The position numbers and the translations under genes are program-made. Shown here piece after piece: positions 1 through 8,941 of a stretch of 28,832 nt of DNA. Source of the stretch: DAOMFM01 sp035429825. Lineage in GTDB: Bacteria; Acidobacteriota; Blastocatellia; UBA7656; JADIYM01. Under the pieces are notes generated by a model, which saw only the letters and a list, made by a program, of their open reading frames with translations, ran no database searches and was not told where the DNA came from. The stretch spans positions 1 to 28,832 of the forward strand of contig JBGAKX010000053.1 in assembly GCA_044224215.1 (NCBI GenBank), given 5' to 3'. Numbering within the stretch: the first letter of the stretch is position 1; every line of letters begins with the position of its first letter.

Positions 1-68
1 ACTCGCAGTTCCTTGGAGTGCGCCGGCAAACGAAGTGCGACGGCGCGATTCCTTACGACGCGTGAAAC

Positions 69-1619
69 TCATCGTCGCCGTCGTCCCAGCGCGAAGCGCG
101 ACCACGCCGTAGTGAGGCCGTACGCGATGAACAGAAAGACGCTCGCGTGGATCGGCAGCGTGTGGCGGAATTCGGCCCACATGACCGACTGCAACCCGAC
201 GTAGTAGACCGGAATCGCCAACAGGACCACGGCCTTTCGCCACTCGCGTCGCAGACACACCGCCAGGCCGGCAGCCCCCAGCACGAGCACGACCAACGTC
301 ACGAACGGCGCCTGCACGAGCGCCACCACACGCCGAAGGCCGCGGCCGGGATTCTCGACATACGCTGCCACGGATTCGATCGCACCCGGCGGCCGCAGCG
401 CGCGGTCAAAAGAGGCCGTCTCGTATTCGTGCCTCGGCGACGGACCATCGAGCGGCACCGCGCGATTCTGCTCGGTGTAGCCGAGCAAACGCTGGACGCG
501 TACCCAATACACGCGCGCGAAGTACCGCGGATCTGACCGGATCAATTGCATCGCCTCCGCGCTGCGCGCGCGATCGCGTTCAATGCCGTCGACGGCAAAG
601 ACGCTCAGGACCGAGTGCTTGACCTCGAACTTCCTGCGGTGCCCGGCCTGCAGCTCGTCGTACTCGTCAAAGAAATACCCCTCAGGGTGGCCGCGCTCCA
701 CGGCTTCATCAACAGAGACGTTGTACGCGAACCGGGGAAGACCGTATCGATTCGCAATATCGTCGCGCGCGAGCCCGGACAGCAACGCAAAGCCCGAACC
801 CATCGTCACGGGAATCGGCGTTCGGTAGATCAACGCGTTGCGGATCGTCAACGGGGCCACGCACGCCAGGCAAGCCAGACACATCGTCGCCGCGCCGAGC
901 GCGGTTCGCCGCGCCGGCAGAATCATCATCGCAACCACAAACAGCGCCGGGGCGAGCAGCAACGCGTTCTGCCTGAGCCAGCACGCCAGGCCGAGCCACA
1001 GCCCGGCAGCAATCCACCGGTGAATTCCCGGGGCTTCGCACGCCTTGCAGAACATCAGCAACGCCAGCAGCACCGGCAGAACGGTGAGCGTATCGGGCTT
1101 CAGCACGACCGACAGCGACGCGAACTGCGGCGATACGGCCATCAGCAGACCTGCGATCGTTCCGATGTACGTCGAGAACAGAAACTCGCCGAGCAGCAAC
1201 AGCACGACGCACGTGAGGGCGTCGACCACACACTGCACGATCAGCAAGCCGCCCATCGGATTCGAGCACACCGAATAGACCGCTGCCATGAAGACAAAAT
1301 AGCCCGGCGGATATCCGACGAGCAGCGTGTCCTGTGGGTCCACGCCGCGCGGAAACACCACGCGATCGTCGCCCTCGGCGAGGCTCGCCGCCGCTTCGTG
1401 GTAGAAGTGTGCAATGCGGTAACGCTCCTGCTCGACGCCGTAGCATGCCGCGATGGCCGGACCCGCATACAGCAATCGAATTCCGAGCGCGCACGCGAAC
1501 ACCGCGACGATCGCGAGTGCACGGACACGCGGCGCTGCCCTTTTCCCGGGCTCGATAGGCGGCCGAACCCACGGGTTCGCAAACCGTCCGCCACGAATGT
1601 ACATGTCGCGCTCCGTCAC
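69..1619 (-). CDS. GT39/PMT-like membrane glycosyltransferase (GT-C fold)
   Basis: Predicted 516-residue polytopic membrane protein. After a basic N-terminus there is a first transmembrane segment (about residues 33-55), then an extracytoplasmic loop, then many hydrophobic helices. The segment GYPPGYF after the first loop, and the later alternation of helices and short loops, resemble the ArnT/PMT_2 class of GT-C enzymes, which take sugars from polyprenyl-phosphate donors on the outer face of the cytoplasmic membrane. The start is GTG at 1619, whose GTGA overlaps the stop of the upstream candidate lipoprotein gene by 4 bases, so translation is probably coupled. It is the last gene of the operon. 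The family 2 glycosyltransferase two genes upstream could make its polyprenyl-phosphate-sugar donor; that pairing is inferred from known systems. Acceptor and sugar cannot be told. C-terminal end is very basic. Confidence 0.8.
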   Translation of the reverse strand: MTERDMYIRGGRFANPWVRPPIEPGKRAAPRVRALAIVAVFACALGIRLLYAGPAIAACYGVEQERYRIAHFYHEAAASLAEGDDRVVFPRGVDPQDTLLVGYPPGYFVFMAAVYSVCSNPMGGLLIVQCVVDALTCVVLLLLGEFLFSTYIGTIAGLLMAVSPQFASLSVVLKPDTLTVLPVLLALLMFCKACEAPGIHRWIAAGLWLGLACWLRQNALLLAPALFVVAMMILPARRTALGAATMCLACLACVAPLTIRNALIYRTPIPVTMGSGFALLSGLARDDIANRYGLPRFAYNVSVDEAVERGHPEGYFFDEYDELQAGHRRKFEVKHSVLSVFAVDGIERDRARSAEAMQLIRSDPRYFARVYWVRVQRLLGYTEQNRAVPLDGPSPRHEYETASFDRALRPPGAIESVAAYVENPGRGLRRVVALVQAPFVTLVVLVLGAAGLAVCLRREWRKAVVLLAIPVYYVGLQSVMWAEFRHTLPIHASVFLFIAYGLTTAWSRFALGRRRR

Positions 1620-2575
1620 GGCAGTTCCTCAAGCTGGACGAGCAGCAGCACGAAGTCCACGGGCGATCCAGGCGTGACAGGAGCGAACTGCACCCGGACG
1701 CCGTGACATCCGGGCGGAGGAGAAAACTCGAGAGTCGCGTCGCGGTCTTCGGCGCCGGACTCGGCAAACTGCGTCTCGGACAGCGTGACCAATTCGTCGT
1801 AATCCACGACGCGCACGAGGATCGGACCTGCGCTCACGCGCATGCGGACGAAAAGCCGATACCTGCGGTTTTCGGACACGGCGACCGGGCCGGTCGCCGC
1901 CGCGGGCCGCGACGGAGGCGGCGCACCCGCGACGTGCAGAGAATGCGTCAGCGCGTCGGACGTCGTCGGCACATACGCAAACCAGTTCCTTGGCGTGCCC
2001 CGTACCTCGTCGTCCTCCGCGAAATCCGCGTTGTCGACGAGATTCTCGCGTGCCGGATCGGCGAGGCGTCCCGTTTCGCGTTCAAACGCGCCGGCAAGCT
2101 CGGCTGCACGGCGCACGCCGTCGCTCGCGACGGTCGGCACGATCTGCATCGACTCGATGTCGAGCTCAAGCGCTCCCGTGTCCGCCAATTCGGCGACCTC
2201 AACCGTCATCCGACCATCGGACATCACTGGAGCCAGGACAAGGCTTGGACCGATCCGCGCAACGACACGCCGCGCGCGCTCGGTTCCGGACGAGTCGCGA
2301 ACGATCACGGCAACGGCGCCCCGACGAATCGAGAGCCTGGCGACGAGGAGCGCCGAACCGGCGCCGACGTCTGCCGCGGCGGGCCCGAAGACGGTGACCT
2401 CCGCGGACTCGGCCTCGAATTGCCGCGCGACGGCAGGCAGCCCCGCGAGCGAAACGGGGCTCCCCGCGACCGTCTCCTGCCGCGCGCATCCCGAGGTCGC
2501 AATGCCAAACGCCAGTGACGCCACGGCGATCGGCACGCACACGGTGGCTCGGGCTCGACGCCGCGGCGCGATCAC
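1616..2575 (-). CDS. Putative lipoprotein with C-terminal carbohydrate-binding-like beta-sandwich
   Basis: Hypothetical 319-residue exported protein. I start it at GTG 2575, because GTGA overlaps the stop of the glycosyltransferase gene by 4 bases. The longer reading up to 2860 lies antisense-like within that gene in another frame and is not credible. The N-terminus has three arginines, a hydrophobic stretch and then ATSGC with Cys30, which looks like a lipoprotein signal although the -3 position is Thr, not the usual Leu/Val/Ile. The C-terminal 150 residues (DNADF...NWFAYVP, then alternating beta-type segments) resemble the jelly-roll of CBM4/9-like or other galactose-binding-like modules. 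It contains no catalytic motif I recognise. It is translationally coupled on both sides to glycosyltransferases, so a role in handling or anchoring the surface glycan is a reasonable inference. Confidence 0.65.
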   Translation of the reverse strand: MIAPRRRARATVCVPIAVASLAFGIATSGCARQETVAGSPVSLAGLPAVARQFEAESAEVTVFGPAAADVGAGSALLVARLSIRRGAVAVIVRDSSGTERARRVVARIGPSLVLAPVMSDGRMTVEVAELADTGALELDIESMQIVPTVASDGVRRAAELAGAFERETGRLADPARENLVDNADFAEDDEVRGTPRNWFAYVPTTSDALTHSLHVAGAPPPSRPAAATGPVAVSENRRYRLFVRMRVSAGPILVRVVDYDELVTLSETQFAESGAEDRDATLEFSPPPGCHGVRVQFAPVTPGSPVDFVLLLVQLEELP

Positions 2576-3339
2576 CCTTCGTCCGCCTCGATCGGCCGCC
2601 TGCGCATGGCTTCGATGCGCGGAACCCGCACTCGGCGCCACAGGCCGCGCACGAGCAAAGCGGCGATGCACGGAACTGCCACGTGCGGGCGGATGCCCGA
2701 GACTTCGGCTCCGTACACCGCGCGCACCGGCACGGATTCGATCGACATTCCAGCCTCGGCCACACGCAGTACCAGGTCGTTCGGGAACCCGTACCGCGGA
2801 TACAGGATGTCGAGCGGCAGCCTTGCGAGCGATGCCGCGGAAATCGCCGTGTAGCCGCACTGAGCGTCGACGTTCGTGCCAAGCCCGCCCGCGATCCGCG
2901 TGGCAACACTGAACACGACGTTGCCGATGATTCTCGCAAGCGGCATCCGGCCCCGGGGCACGAGTCCGTCAAACCGCGACCCCTTCGAAAAGTCGGCGCG
3001 TCCTGAGCACACGGGCTCGAGGACCGCAGCGAGGTCGCCTGGATGCATCTGGCCGTCGCCATCCATGACGGCGACGACCTGCGCGCCTGACCGCAGCGCA
3101 CGCCGGTACGCGGTGACAATCGCCGCGCCGACCCCCTGATTCCGGGCGTGCGACAGCACGACGACGCGATCGTCGCGCGCCGCTGCGCGCCGAATCTCGG
3201 CGAGCGTGCCGTCGGTGCTCGCATCGTCGACGACCACGATCACGTCGACAAACGGCGGCACGGCCCCGATGGTCTCCGCGATCAGGCGCTCTTCATTGTG
3301 CGCAGGGATCGCGACGGCCACTTTTTGGTCGTGCAACAC
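2572..3339 (-). CDS. Family 2 glycosyltransferase, dolichyl/polyprenyl-phosphate sugar synthase-like
   Basis: A 255-residue GT-A glycosyltransferase. VAIPAHNEE at residues 8-16 is the nucleotide-binding first strand, VVDDAST (37-43) and DGD (93-95) are the acidic metal/nucleotide-sugar motifs, and ARNQGVGAA (65-73) matches the N-x-G-x-G-x-A loop of dolichyl- or undecaprenyl-phosphate glycosyltransferases. There are no convincing transmembrane helices, so it should act on the inner face of the membrane. The family usually charges a polyprenyl phosphate with mannose or glucose. Start is GTG 3339, 15 bases after the PP2C stop, with a GGACGGAA-type weak ribosome site. It probably supplies the donor for the GT39-like enzyme at the end of the operon (inference). 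It could instead be a direct glycan-chain transferase. Confidence 0.88.
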   Translation of the reverse strand: MLHDQKVAVAIPAHNEERLIAETIGAVPPFVDVIVVVDDASTDGTLAEIRRAAARDDRVVVLSHARNQGVGAAIVTAYRRALRSGAQVVAVMDGDGQMHPGDLAAVLEPVCSGRADFSKGSRFDGLVPRGRMPLARIIGNVVFSVATRIAGGLGTNVDAQCGYTAISAASLARLPLDILYPRYGFPNDLVLRVAEAGMSIESVPVRAVYGAEVSGIRPHVAVPCIAALLVRGLWRRVRVPRIEAMRRRPIEADEG

Positions 3340-3354
3340 GCCAGCGTTCCGTCC

Positions 3355-4386
3355 TCAGCGTGACGCGTCGTCATCGCCCGGCGGCGGCGCCATCTTCGCC
3401 GTGTCGCGCGTCTTTGTATCGAGCGGCTGCGTTTCCTCGCCATCATCGTCGTACCCGATGCCTGCGGCGTGGTTGAACCCGTGGATCTTCTCGAGCGCTC
3501 CCGTCACGGTTTCGTCCTCTGCCTGCTCGAGACCCGACCCCGAGAAGTGCGCGAGAATAAGCGTGATGTTGTCTTCGCCGCCCCGCTCCTTTGCGAGCGT
3601 AACCATCCGGCGGCACGCAACTTCGATCGTCGGTCCGTCGAGTGCAAGCGTCAGCATCTCCTCCGCGCCCACCTTGCCCGAAAGGCCGTCAGAGCACAGC
3701 AGCAGCATGTCGCCGCGCCGCAACGCCAGCCGGTTGAGCGCGACCGCCACGTCGCGCTTTGTGCCGAGCGCCTGCAGGATGATGTTCTTGTGGGGGGACG
3801 TCTCGGCCTGCTCGCGCGTGATATGTCCAAGCTCGACGAGCGATTCGACGAGCGACTGGTCGCGCGTGATCTGACGTATCCGTCCGCCGCGAATCACGTA
3901 GCATCGCGAATCGCCGACGCCGCACACGTATGCGCGGTTCTCGCGCACGAACACCGCCGACAGTGTCGCGCCCATGCCGCTGCGATGCGCGTGCTTCTCG
4001 GCGGCCTCAAAGACGACCTCGTTCGCGCGCTCAACCGCTGCACGGACAAGCTTGCCGGTGGACTTGTCGCCCGGTTCGGCGAGGTTGCCGCGCAGGCTCT
4101 CTATGACGAGAAAGCTTGCGATCTCGCCGGCCTCTGCGCCGCCCATGCCATCCGAGACCGCAAGAAAGAGGCCTTGGGGACCTATCACGCGCCGTCCGAC
4201 GACAGCTTCCTCGCCGCGCATCGTGAACTCGTCGGGGACCGCATCGGTCGTTTCGGGAATGTGAGACGCGGCGGCCGACTTGGTCGCAAGGTCAGCGATC
4301 ACAAACGCGTCCTCGTTGCTCTTGCGAACGAGGCCCACGTCGGTACAACCGTAAACCCACGCGGTGACGTCACGACCTGCGCTCAT
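3355..4386 (-). CDS. PP2C-family (PPM) serine/threonine protein phosphatase
   Basis: Mn/Mg-dependent protein phosphatase of the bacterial PrpC/Stp type, 343 residues. The motifs are in order: RKSNEDAF (21-28, metal Asp), VSDGMGGAEAG (77-87), GMGATLSAVF, GVGDSRCYVIRGG, LLCSDGLSG and EDNITLI. After the catalytic core there is an acidic, Pro/Asp-rich tail of about 60 residues that is likely disordered. I place the start at ATG 4386, behind GGAGGG, and not 20 codons upstream, because the extra residues do not belong to the fold. All metal-binding aspartates expected from the family are present. It sits within the envelope operon, 73 bases after the last sulfatase-like gene and 15 bases before the glycosyltransferase. 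No partner Ser/Thr kinase is encoded in the window. Regulation of envelope enzymes by Ser/Thr phosphorylation is a guess from position. Confidence 0.93.
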   Translation of the reverse strand: MSAGRDVTAWVYGCTDVGLVRKSNEDAFVIADLATKSAAASHIPETTDAVPDEFTMRGEEAVVGRRVIGPQGLFLAVSDGMGGAEAGEIASFLVIESLRGNLAEPGDKSTGKLVRAAVERANEVVFEAAEKHAHRSGMGATLSAVFVRENRAYVCGVGDSRCYVIRGGRIRQITRDQSLVESLVELGHITREQAETSPHKNIILQALGTKRDVAVALNRLALRRGDMLLLCSDGLSGKVGAEEMLTLALDGPTIEVACRRMVTLAKERGGEDNITLILAHFSGSGLEQAEDETVTGALEKIHGFNHAAGIGYDDDGEETQPLDTKTRDTAKMAPPPGDDDASR

Positions 4387-4459
4387 ATTGTCGGATTTCC
4401 CTCCAGCAGCCCGTTGTACAGCCGATTGGCCGGGCAGATCAAGCAAACCCGCATCGAAG

Positions 4460-6619
4460 TCACACTCCGCGAAGGCTCTTCACCGACCGTGTCGAGTCAA
4501 GCCATCCCGCAAGCGTCGCACGAAGACCCGACAGGCGCGCGGATTCGGTGTCCGCGCGATTGTGCAATTCCGTCGGATCCGTCGCAAGGTCGTACAGCTC
4601 TTCGGTGTTCCCGCGAACGTCGTAGATGTATCGCCAGCCGTCCTCTGTGACTGAATAGGCAAAGAACGAGACCTCATTCAGATTGAGCGGCGTTTCCGAG
4701 AACATCGGCCGCGGGGACGCCGCCGACCTGAGGATGTCGCGCCCCTCGGCGCCCGGAATCGACTCGAGGCCGAGGTACTCGAGAACCGTCGGCGCGACGT
4801 CGAGGATCCCGACGGACTCGGCCACGCGCGCGGGGGCAACATCCGGCGCCCACATCATGAGCGGCACGTGAATCTGTTCGTTGTACGGCCTGTTGCCGTG
4901 CAAGTCCATGCCGTGATCGAGAAAGCTCTCGCCGTGGTCGGCAAGCAGCACCACGATCGTGTCCCGCATCCGGCCCGAGGATTCGAGCCACTTCAGGAAT
5001 CGAACCACTTCGCGATCGGCATACGCGACTTCGGAGTCGTACTTGTCCGAGTCGGAGTTGCCAAAGTCGAACGGCGCCATCTTCTTTCGCGGTTCGTGCG
5101 GATCGAGGTAATGAACCCACGTGGCGTGCCGCGTCGCGGGATCGAGCGCCGACAGGTATTCGATCGCGCGGTCCGTCACACCGTCGCCGTCCCACAATGG
5201 CTCGCCCGACACGTGATCGTACGTCGAGACACCGTCGAGAATGATCTTGCGGTAACGGGCCCATCGCTTTGTCTCGAGCCACGCGTCATCGCGGCGAGCG
5301 TTGATGATCGTGGTCGTGAATCCGGCGGCCGCGAGCCGGCCGAACATCGACGGTCGCGAATCATCAAAGACCGCGCCACGCGTGGCCGACCGCTGCATCG
5401 AGGCGAACGACTGTCCGGTATTCGTTCCCTGACTGTACGCGCGCTCAAAGAACACGCCCTTCTTCGAGAACTCCTCCAACCCGGTCGCCGTCGGCCTGCC
5501 GTAGCCGTAGCAGCTCATCCGGTCGGCCCTGAGCGTGTCGATCGAGACGAGGATGAAGTTGCGCGCCGAGCCGGCAGGGGCAGCGGCGACGCCTGGCCGC
5601 CCCGGTTCAGCCGACGCGCCGGGAGCGTCCCCGCCGATGCAGTTGTCATCGATCCCGTTTGCGGGAATCTCCGTCGCGAGCGGGTTGACGGACGGGTTTC
5701 CGTCATCGAGATCGGCTCCGTCGAGGATGGCCGCGAATCCGTCGCGGTCACGGTCCGCAAGATACGCAGCACCCTGATACGCGCGGCGCGCGATGATCGA
5801 GCGGCGCCACACCAGCGCCTTCACGTTCTTGTTGCGGCCCATGTGAAGCGACGCGACGCCGCCGGCAACGAGCGACAGGAGCGCAACAGCCGCGACGACC
5901 CGCATGCGTGCCCCCTCGGCGCGCTCCGCGGGCCGGCTCGCGATCATCAGGGCCACGGTGAGAAACGCGAGCAGTAGCGTCGCACCCATCAGGGGCAGGT
6001 GCATCGTCAGTTCGTAGCGGCCAAAATACAGCCGTGAATCGACCGTGTAGACGACGAGCATCAACGCAAGTCCGAGAACGGCCGCCGCGTACCTGAGTGC
6101 GTTCGCCGCGCCACGCTGACGCGTCGCGAGCGCGATCTCGACGATCACGATACACGCCGCAACCGCAAAACAGCCCGCGATCATCGTCAGTCCGAAATGG
6201 TTGATAACAAACGGGATTGGAGCGATACGTCCGTTGACCTTCTGCGCCAGCCGCAACATCGGCTCTGCCACCGCCGTGTACTGAAGTGCGATCGCCAGGC
6301 GCGCCAACACACCGATCACAAACACCGAAAGCACGCCGGCAACGAGCGTCGGCCTGGCGATGCCCCGGCGTTCGGCGATCGACGCGAGAAGCGTCCTGAG
6401 TCCGCCGACCGCGACGAGCACGACGGTCGCCGCGATCCCGACCGCAGCGCCAAGCCAGATGGTCGGGGCGAGGTATGCGGCGAACTCGAGCGGCTCGTAG
6501 AAGGCGTTGAAGCTCGGCCAAAGCGCCACGATGCGGTCCGCCGCCTCGATGACGAACGCCAGCAGCCCACCCAGAAAGGCCGCCGATACATACCCCTTCA
6601 CGTTGTCCACGAACTTCAT
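4460..6619 (-). CDS. Membrane MopE-motif / alkaline-phosphatase-superfamily (sulfatase-like) protein, paralogue 1
   Basis: A 719-residue protein with three parts. Residues 1-260 carry about seven hydrophobic helices, with a DSR..F.RYE...H.PL signature (194-210). Residues 289-332 form a MopE-like metal-binding motif (DRDRDG, GADLDD, NGIDDNC.GGD). Residues 354-700 are an alkaline-phosphatase/sulfatase-type domain with SIDTLRAD (359-366), TGQS (401-404), ADHGE (560-564) and a following metal-type His. At the sulfatase nucleophile position there is Thr401 (T-G-Q-S), not the C-x-P-x-R needed for formylglycine, so phospho-transfer or phosphodiester chemistry is likelier than sulfate hydrolysis. The catalytic part should face outward. 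ATG 6619 follows an AGGGGAA site. The two upstream genes are close paralogues. Substrate unknown. Confidence 0.85.
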   Translation of the reverse strand: MKFVDNVKGYVSAAFLGGLLAFVIEAADRIVALWPSFNAFYEPLEFAAYLAPTIWLGAAVGIAATVVLVAVGGLRTLLASIAERRGIARPTLVAGVLSVFVIGVLARLAIALQYTAVAEPMLRLAQKVNGRIAPIPFVINHFGLTMIAGCFAVAACIVIVEIALATRQRGAANALRYAAAVLGLALMLVVYTVDSRLYFGRYELTMHLPLMGATLLLAFLTVALMIASRPAERAEGARMRVVAAVALLSLVAGGVASLHMGRNKNVKALVWRRSIIARRAYQGAAYLADRDRDGFAAILDGADLDDGNPSVNPLATEIPANGIDDNCIGGDAPGASAEPGRPGVAAAPAGSARNFILVSIDTLRADRMSCYGYGRPTATGLEEFSKKGVFFERAYSQGTNTGQSFASMQRSATRGAVFDDSRPSMFGRLAAAGFTTTIINARRDDAWLETKRWARYRKIILDGVSTYDHVSGEPLWDGDGVTDRAIEYLSALDPATRHATWVHYLDPHEPRKKMAPFDFGNSDSDKYDSEVAYADREVVRFLKWLESSGRMRDTIVVLLADHGESFLDHGMDLHGNRPYNEQIHVPLMMWAPDVAPARVAESVGILDVAPTVLEYLGLESIPGAEGRDILRSAASPRPMFSETPLNLNEVSFFAYSVTEDGWRYIYDVRGNTEELYDLATDPTELHNRADTESARLSGLRATLAGWLDSTRSVKSLRGV

Positions 6620-6655
6620 GTGCCGATGTCCGTTCCCCTGTCGGTCGATGGCCGC

Positions 6656-8941
6656 TCAGTCACCGTCGACGTCCGGAATTCCTTCGTCGCCGGGTCCGAT
6701 CGCGCCTGTGCGCGCCGTTTCGCGGTCGAGCCACTCGCCGAGGGTCTGTCGCATCCGTTGCGCGAGTTGCGGGTCGCGCGCCGCGAGGTTGTGCATTTCG
6801 CCGGGATCGTTTTCGATGTCGTAGACCTCGGTCGTGTTCGAGCGAACGTCCCACATCACCTTGTAGGGCCAATCGACGAGCGCCCACGTATAGAACGACG
6901 ACTCGATCAGGTTGCGCGGCGTTTCACTCACGATCGTTCTGCGCGGGACGCCTCCCGATCCGAGCGCGCCGATCAGGTCGACACCGCGATACCACGCGGG
7001 AACCGCGATGCCCGCATAGGCAAGCGCCGTCGGTCCGACGTCGATGAGCCCGCACGGCGCGGCGATTCGCGCAGGTGTGGTGCCCGGCGCGTGGACGATC
7101 AGCGGGACGAGCGTGTTGTTGTTGTACGGCTTGTTGCTGTGGTCTTGCGCGCCGTGCTCCATGAACGCTTCGCCGTGATCCGCGATCAGAAAGACGATCG
7201 TCCGGTCGAGCGCGCCCGTCTGGCGCAGGTGATCGAGAAGGCGACCGATGTGCTCGTCGACGAACGCGACGTTGCTGTCGAAGATCCCCGCCGCGCTTCG
7301 GCCAAACTCGTGCTCGGCGTGTCTGCGGCGCGGACGATGGCAATCGAAGTAGTGAACCCACGTGAGGTGCGACTGGCCGGGCGCCTGCGCGTCGAGCACC
7401 GCGATCGCCTGATTCGTCAGCTCCTCGGCATTCCAGAAGCGGTCGCCGTCGTCGTGACGCATCTCGAAGTCATCGAGCAGTTCCTTGTACTTGCCCCAGC
7501 GGTTCGCGTTCAACCACGCGTCGGTTCGAATCGAGTTCACGAACTCGGAGGTATATCCGCGGTCGGACGCAATGCGCGCAAACGTAGGGATTCGATCGTC
7601 GAATATGTCGTCGCCATAGGACGACCGGTACATCGACGTGAACGAGTGGCCGGTGTTGGTTCCCTGCGCGTAGGTGTTCTCAAAGAGGAGCGACTCCGCG
7701 GCGAACCTGTCGATGTTCGGCGACGTCTGCTTTCGATAGCCGTAGCAGCTGAGGTGATCCGCCCGCAGGCAGTCGACCGACAGGATCAGGATGTTCCGCG
7801 TGCCCGGAGCCGGAGGAGCCGTCGGCGGACCGATGATCTGCGGCGTGGATGGGACGTAGAGCGCGCCGGGCGCGTACTCGCTGGACGCAAGGTCGCCTCC
7901 GATGCAGTTGTCGTCGATCCCGTTTGCGGGGACCTCGGCAACCATCGGGTGCACCGCAGCGTTCGCATCGTCGAGGTCGCCGCCGCCGAACGACCGCGAG
8001 AAGCCATCGCCATCGCGATCCATCGCCTGGCGCATCGCCTGGAACACGCGGCGCGACACGATCGACCGTCCCCAGAAGAGCGCTTTCACGTTCTGGTTTG
8101 CGTCCATGCGCAGCCCGCCGTAGACGACCGAACCGACGCCGAGTGCGCCGGCAACCAGCCCGAGCGCGACGACCCGCCGCGTGAGCGCGATGTGCTCTGG
8201 CCGACCCGCACACCGCGCCGCGGCGATGCACGCCAGCAGCGCAGTCAGGCTGTAGATCACTTCCAGCGGAATGTGGAACATGAACTCGTACCGCGTGAAC
8301 TCGATGCGCGAGTCGGCGGCAAATCCGGCCATCGTGAGCGCCACGGCGACGACCGCAACCAGCAGGGACCCGGGCACGCGGCGACGCGGGGGGTCGGCAA
8401 ACAACCACCACACGAGCGCCATGACCGCAAGCGTCGCCGTCGACAGCGCAAGCGCGAACACGATCTTGGGATGATCGGCAATCGGGCCAAGCGACGTCAG
8501 CCGGTTGTCGATCCTGCGGATGAGCCGATACACCGGCCCTTCGAGCGCCCACGGGACGGCGGCCGACACGAGCCGGATCACGACCGTCACGATCGCTGCC
8601 GACACGACAAGACCCGCGACTGCGCGAAACCGGCCCACACGCTCCGGCAGACGCGCCGTTACGGCCGATCGCAGCGCCTCGGCGCCGACGACCGCCACTC
8701 CTGCAATGCTTGCGACGAGCGCGACGGCCAGCACCGTCGCGCCGATGAGCAACGCCAGTTGCGCGGCCTCGCCGACGCCGTCGTAATTCACCCGCAGCAC
8801 GCGGAGCCGGTCGAACGCTTCGATCGCGAACACGAACCCGCCAGCGACGAGCGACAGGACGATCATCGCGGCTGCGCGCCTCAGCGCTGTCGCGCCGATC
8901 CGTTCCATACCGGCCACGGTGGCGTCCGTCACGTCGGTCAC
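6656..8941 (-). CDS. Membrane MopE-motif / alkaline-phosphatase-superfamily (sulfatase-like) protein, paralogue 2
   Basis: A 761-residue paralogue of its two neighbours with the same layout: about seven hydrophobic helices (25-275) with DSR..F.RYE...H.PL at 210-226, the NVKAL.W.RS element (284-293), a MopE-like motif (308-350: DRDGDG, GGDLDD, NGIDDNC.GGD), a Pro-rich linker, then the alkaline-phosphatase-superfamily domain with SVDCLRAD (388-395), TGHS (430-433) and ADHGEAF. Thr430 replaces the formylglycine cysteine of true sulfatases. The GTG at 8941 overlaps the upstream stop by 4 bases (GTGA) and is preferred for translational coupling. ATG 8908, 11 codons in, aligns equally well with the paralogues and is the alternative. 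The longer reading to 9145 overlaps the upstream gene heavily and is rejected. Likely extracytoplasmic active site. Confidence 0.85.
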   Translation of the reverse strand: MTDVTDATVAGMERIGATALRRAAAMIVLSLVAGGFVFAIEAFDRLRVLRVNYDGVGEAAQLALLIGATVLAVALVASIAGVAVVGAEALRSAVTARLPERVGRFRAVAGLVVSAAIVTVVIRLVSAAVPWALEGPVYRLIRRIDNRLTSLGPIADHPKIVFALALSTATLAVMALVWWLFADPPRRRVPGSLLVAVVAVALTMAGFAADSRIEFTRYEFMFHIPLEVIYSLTALLACIAAARCAGRPEHIALTRRVVALGLVAGALGVGSVVYGGLRMDANQNVKALFWGRSIVSRRVFQAMRQAMDRDGDGFSRSFGGGDLDDANAAVHPMVAEVPANGIDDNCIGGDLASSEYAPGALYVPSTPQIIGPPTAPPAPGTRNILILSVDCLRADHLSCYGYRKQTSPNIDRFAAESLLFENTYAQGTNTGHSFTSMYRSSYGDDIFDDRIPTFARIASDRGYTSEFVNSIRTDAWLNANRWGKYKELLDDFEMRHDDGDRFWNAEELTNQAIAVLDAQAPGQSHLTWVHYFDCHRPRRRHAEHEFGRSAAGIFDSNVAFVDEHIGRLLDHLRQTGALDRTIVFLIADHGEAFMEHGAQDHSNKPYNNNTLVPLIVHAPGTTPARIAAPCGLIDVGPTALAYAGIAVPAWYRGVDLIGALGSGGVPRRTIVSETPRNLIESSFYTWALVDWPYKVMWDVRSNTTEVYDIENDPGEMHNLAARDPQLAQRMRQTLGEWLDRETARTGAIGPGDEGIPDVDGD

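Noticed and set aside
546..1706. Plus-strand frame of 386 codons opposite the GT39-like gene
   Set aside because: Low-complexity Arg/Gln/His-rich product, antisense to a strongly hydrophobic real gene.
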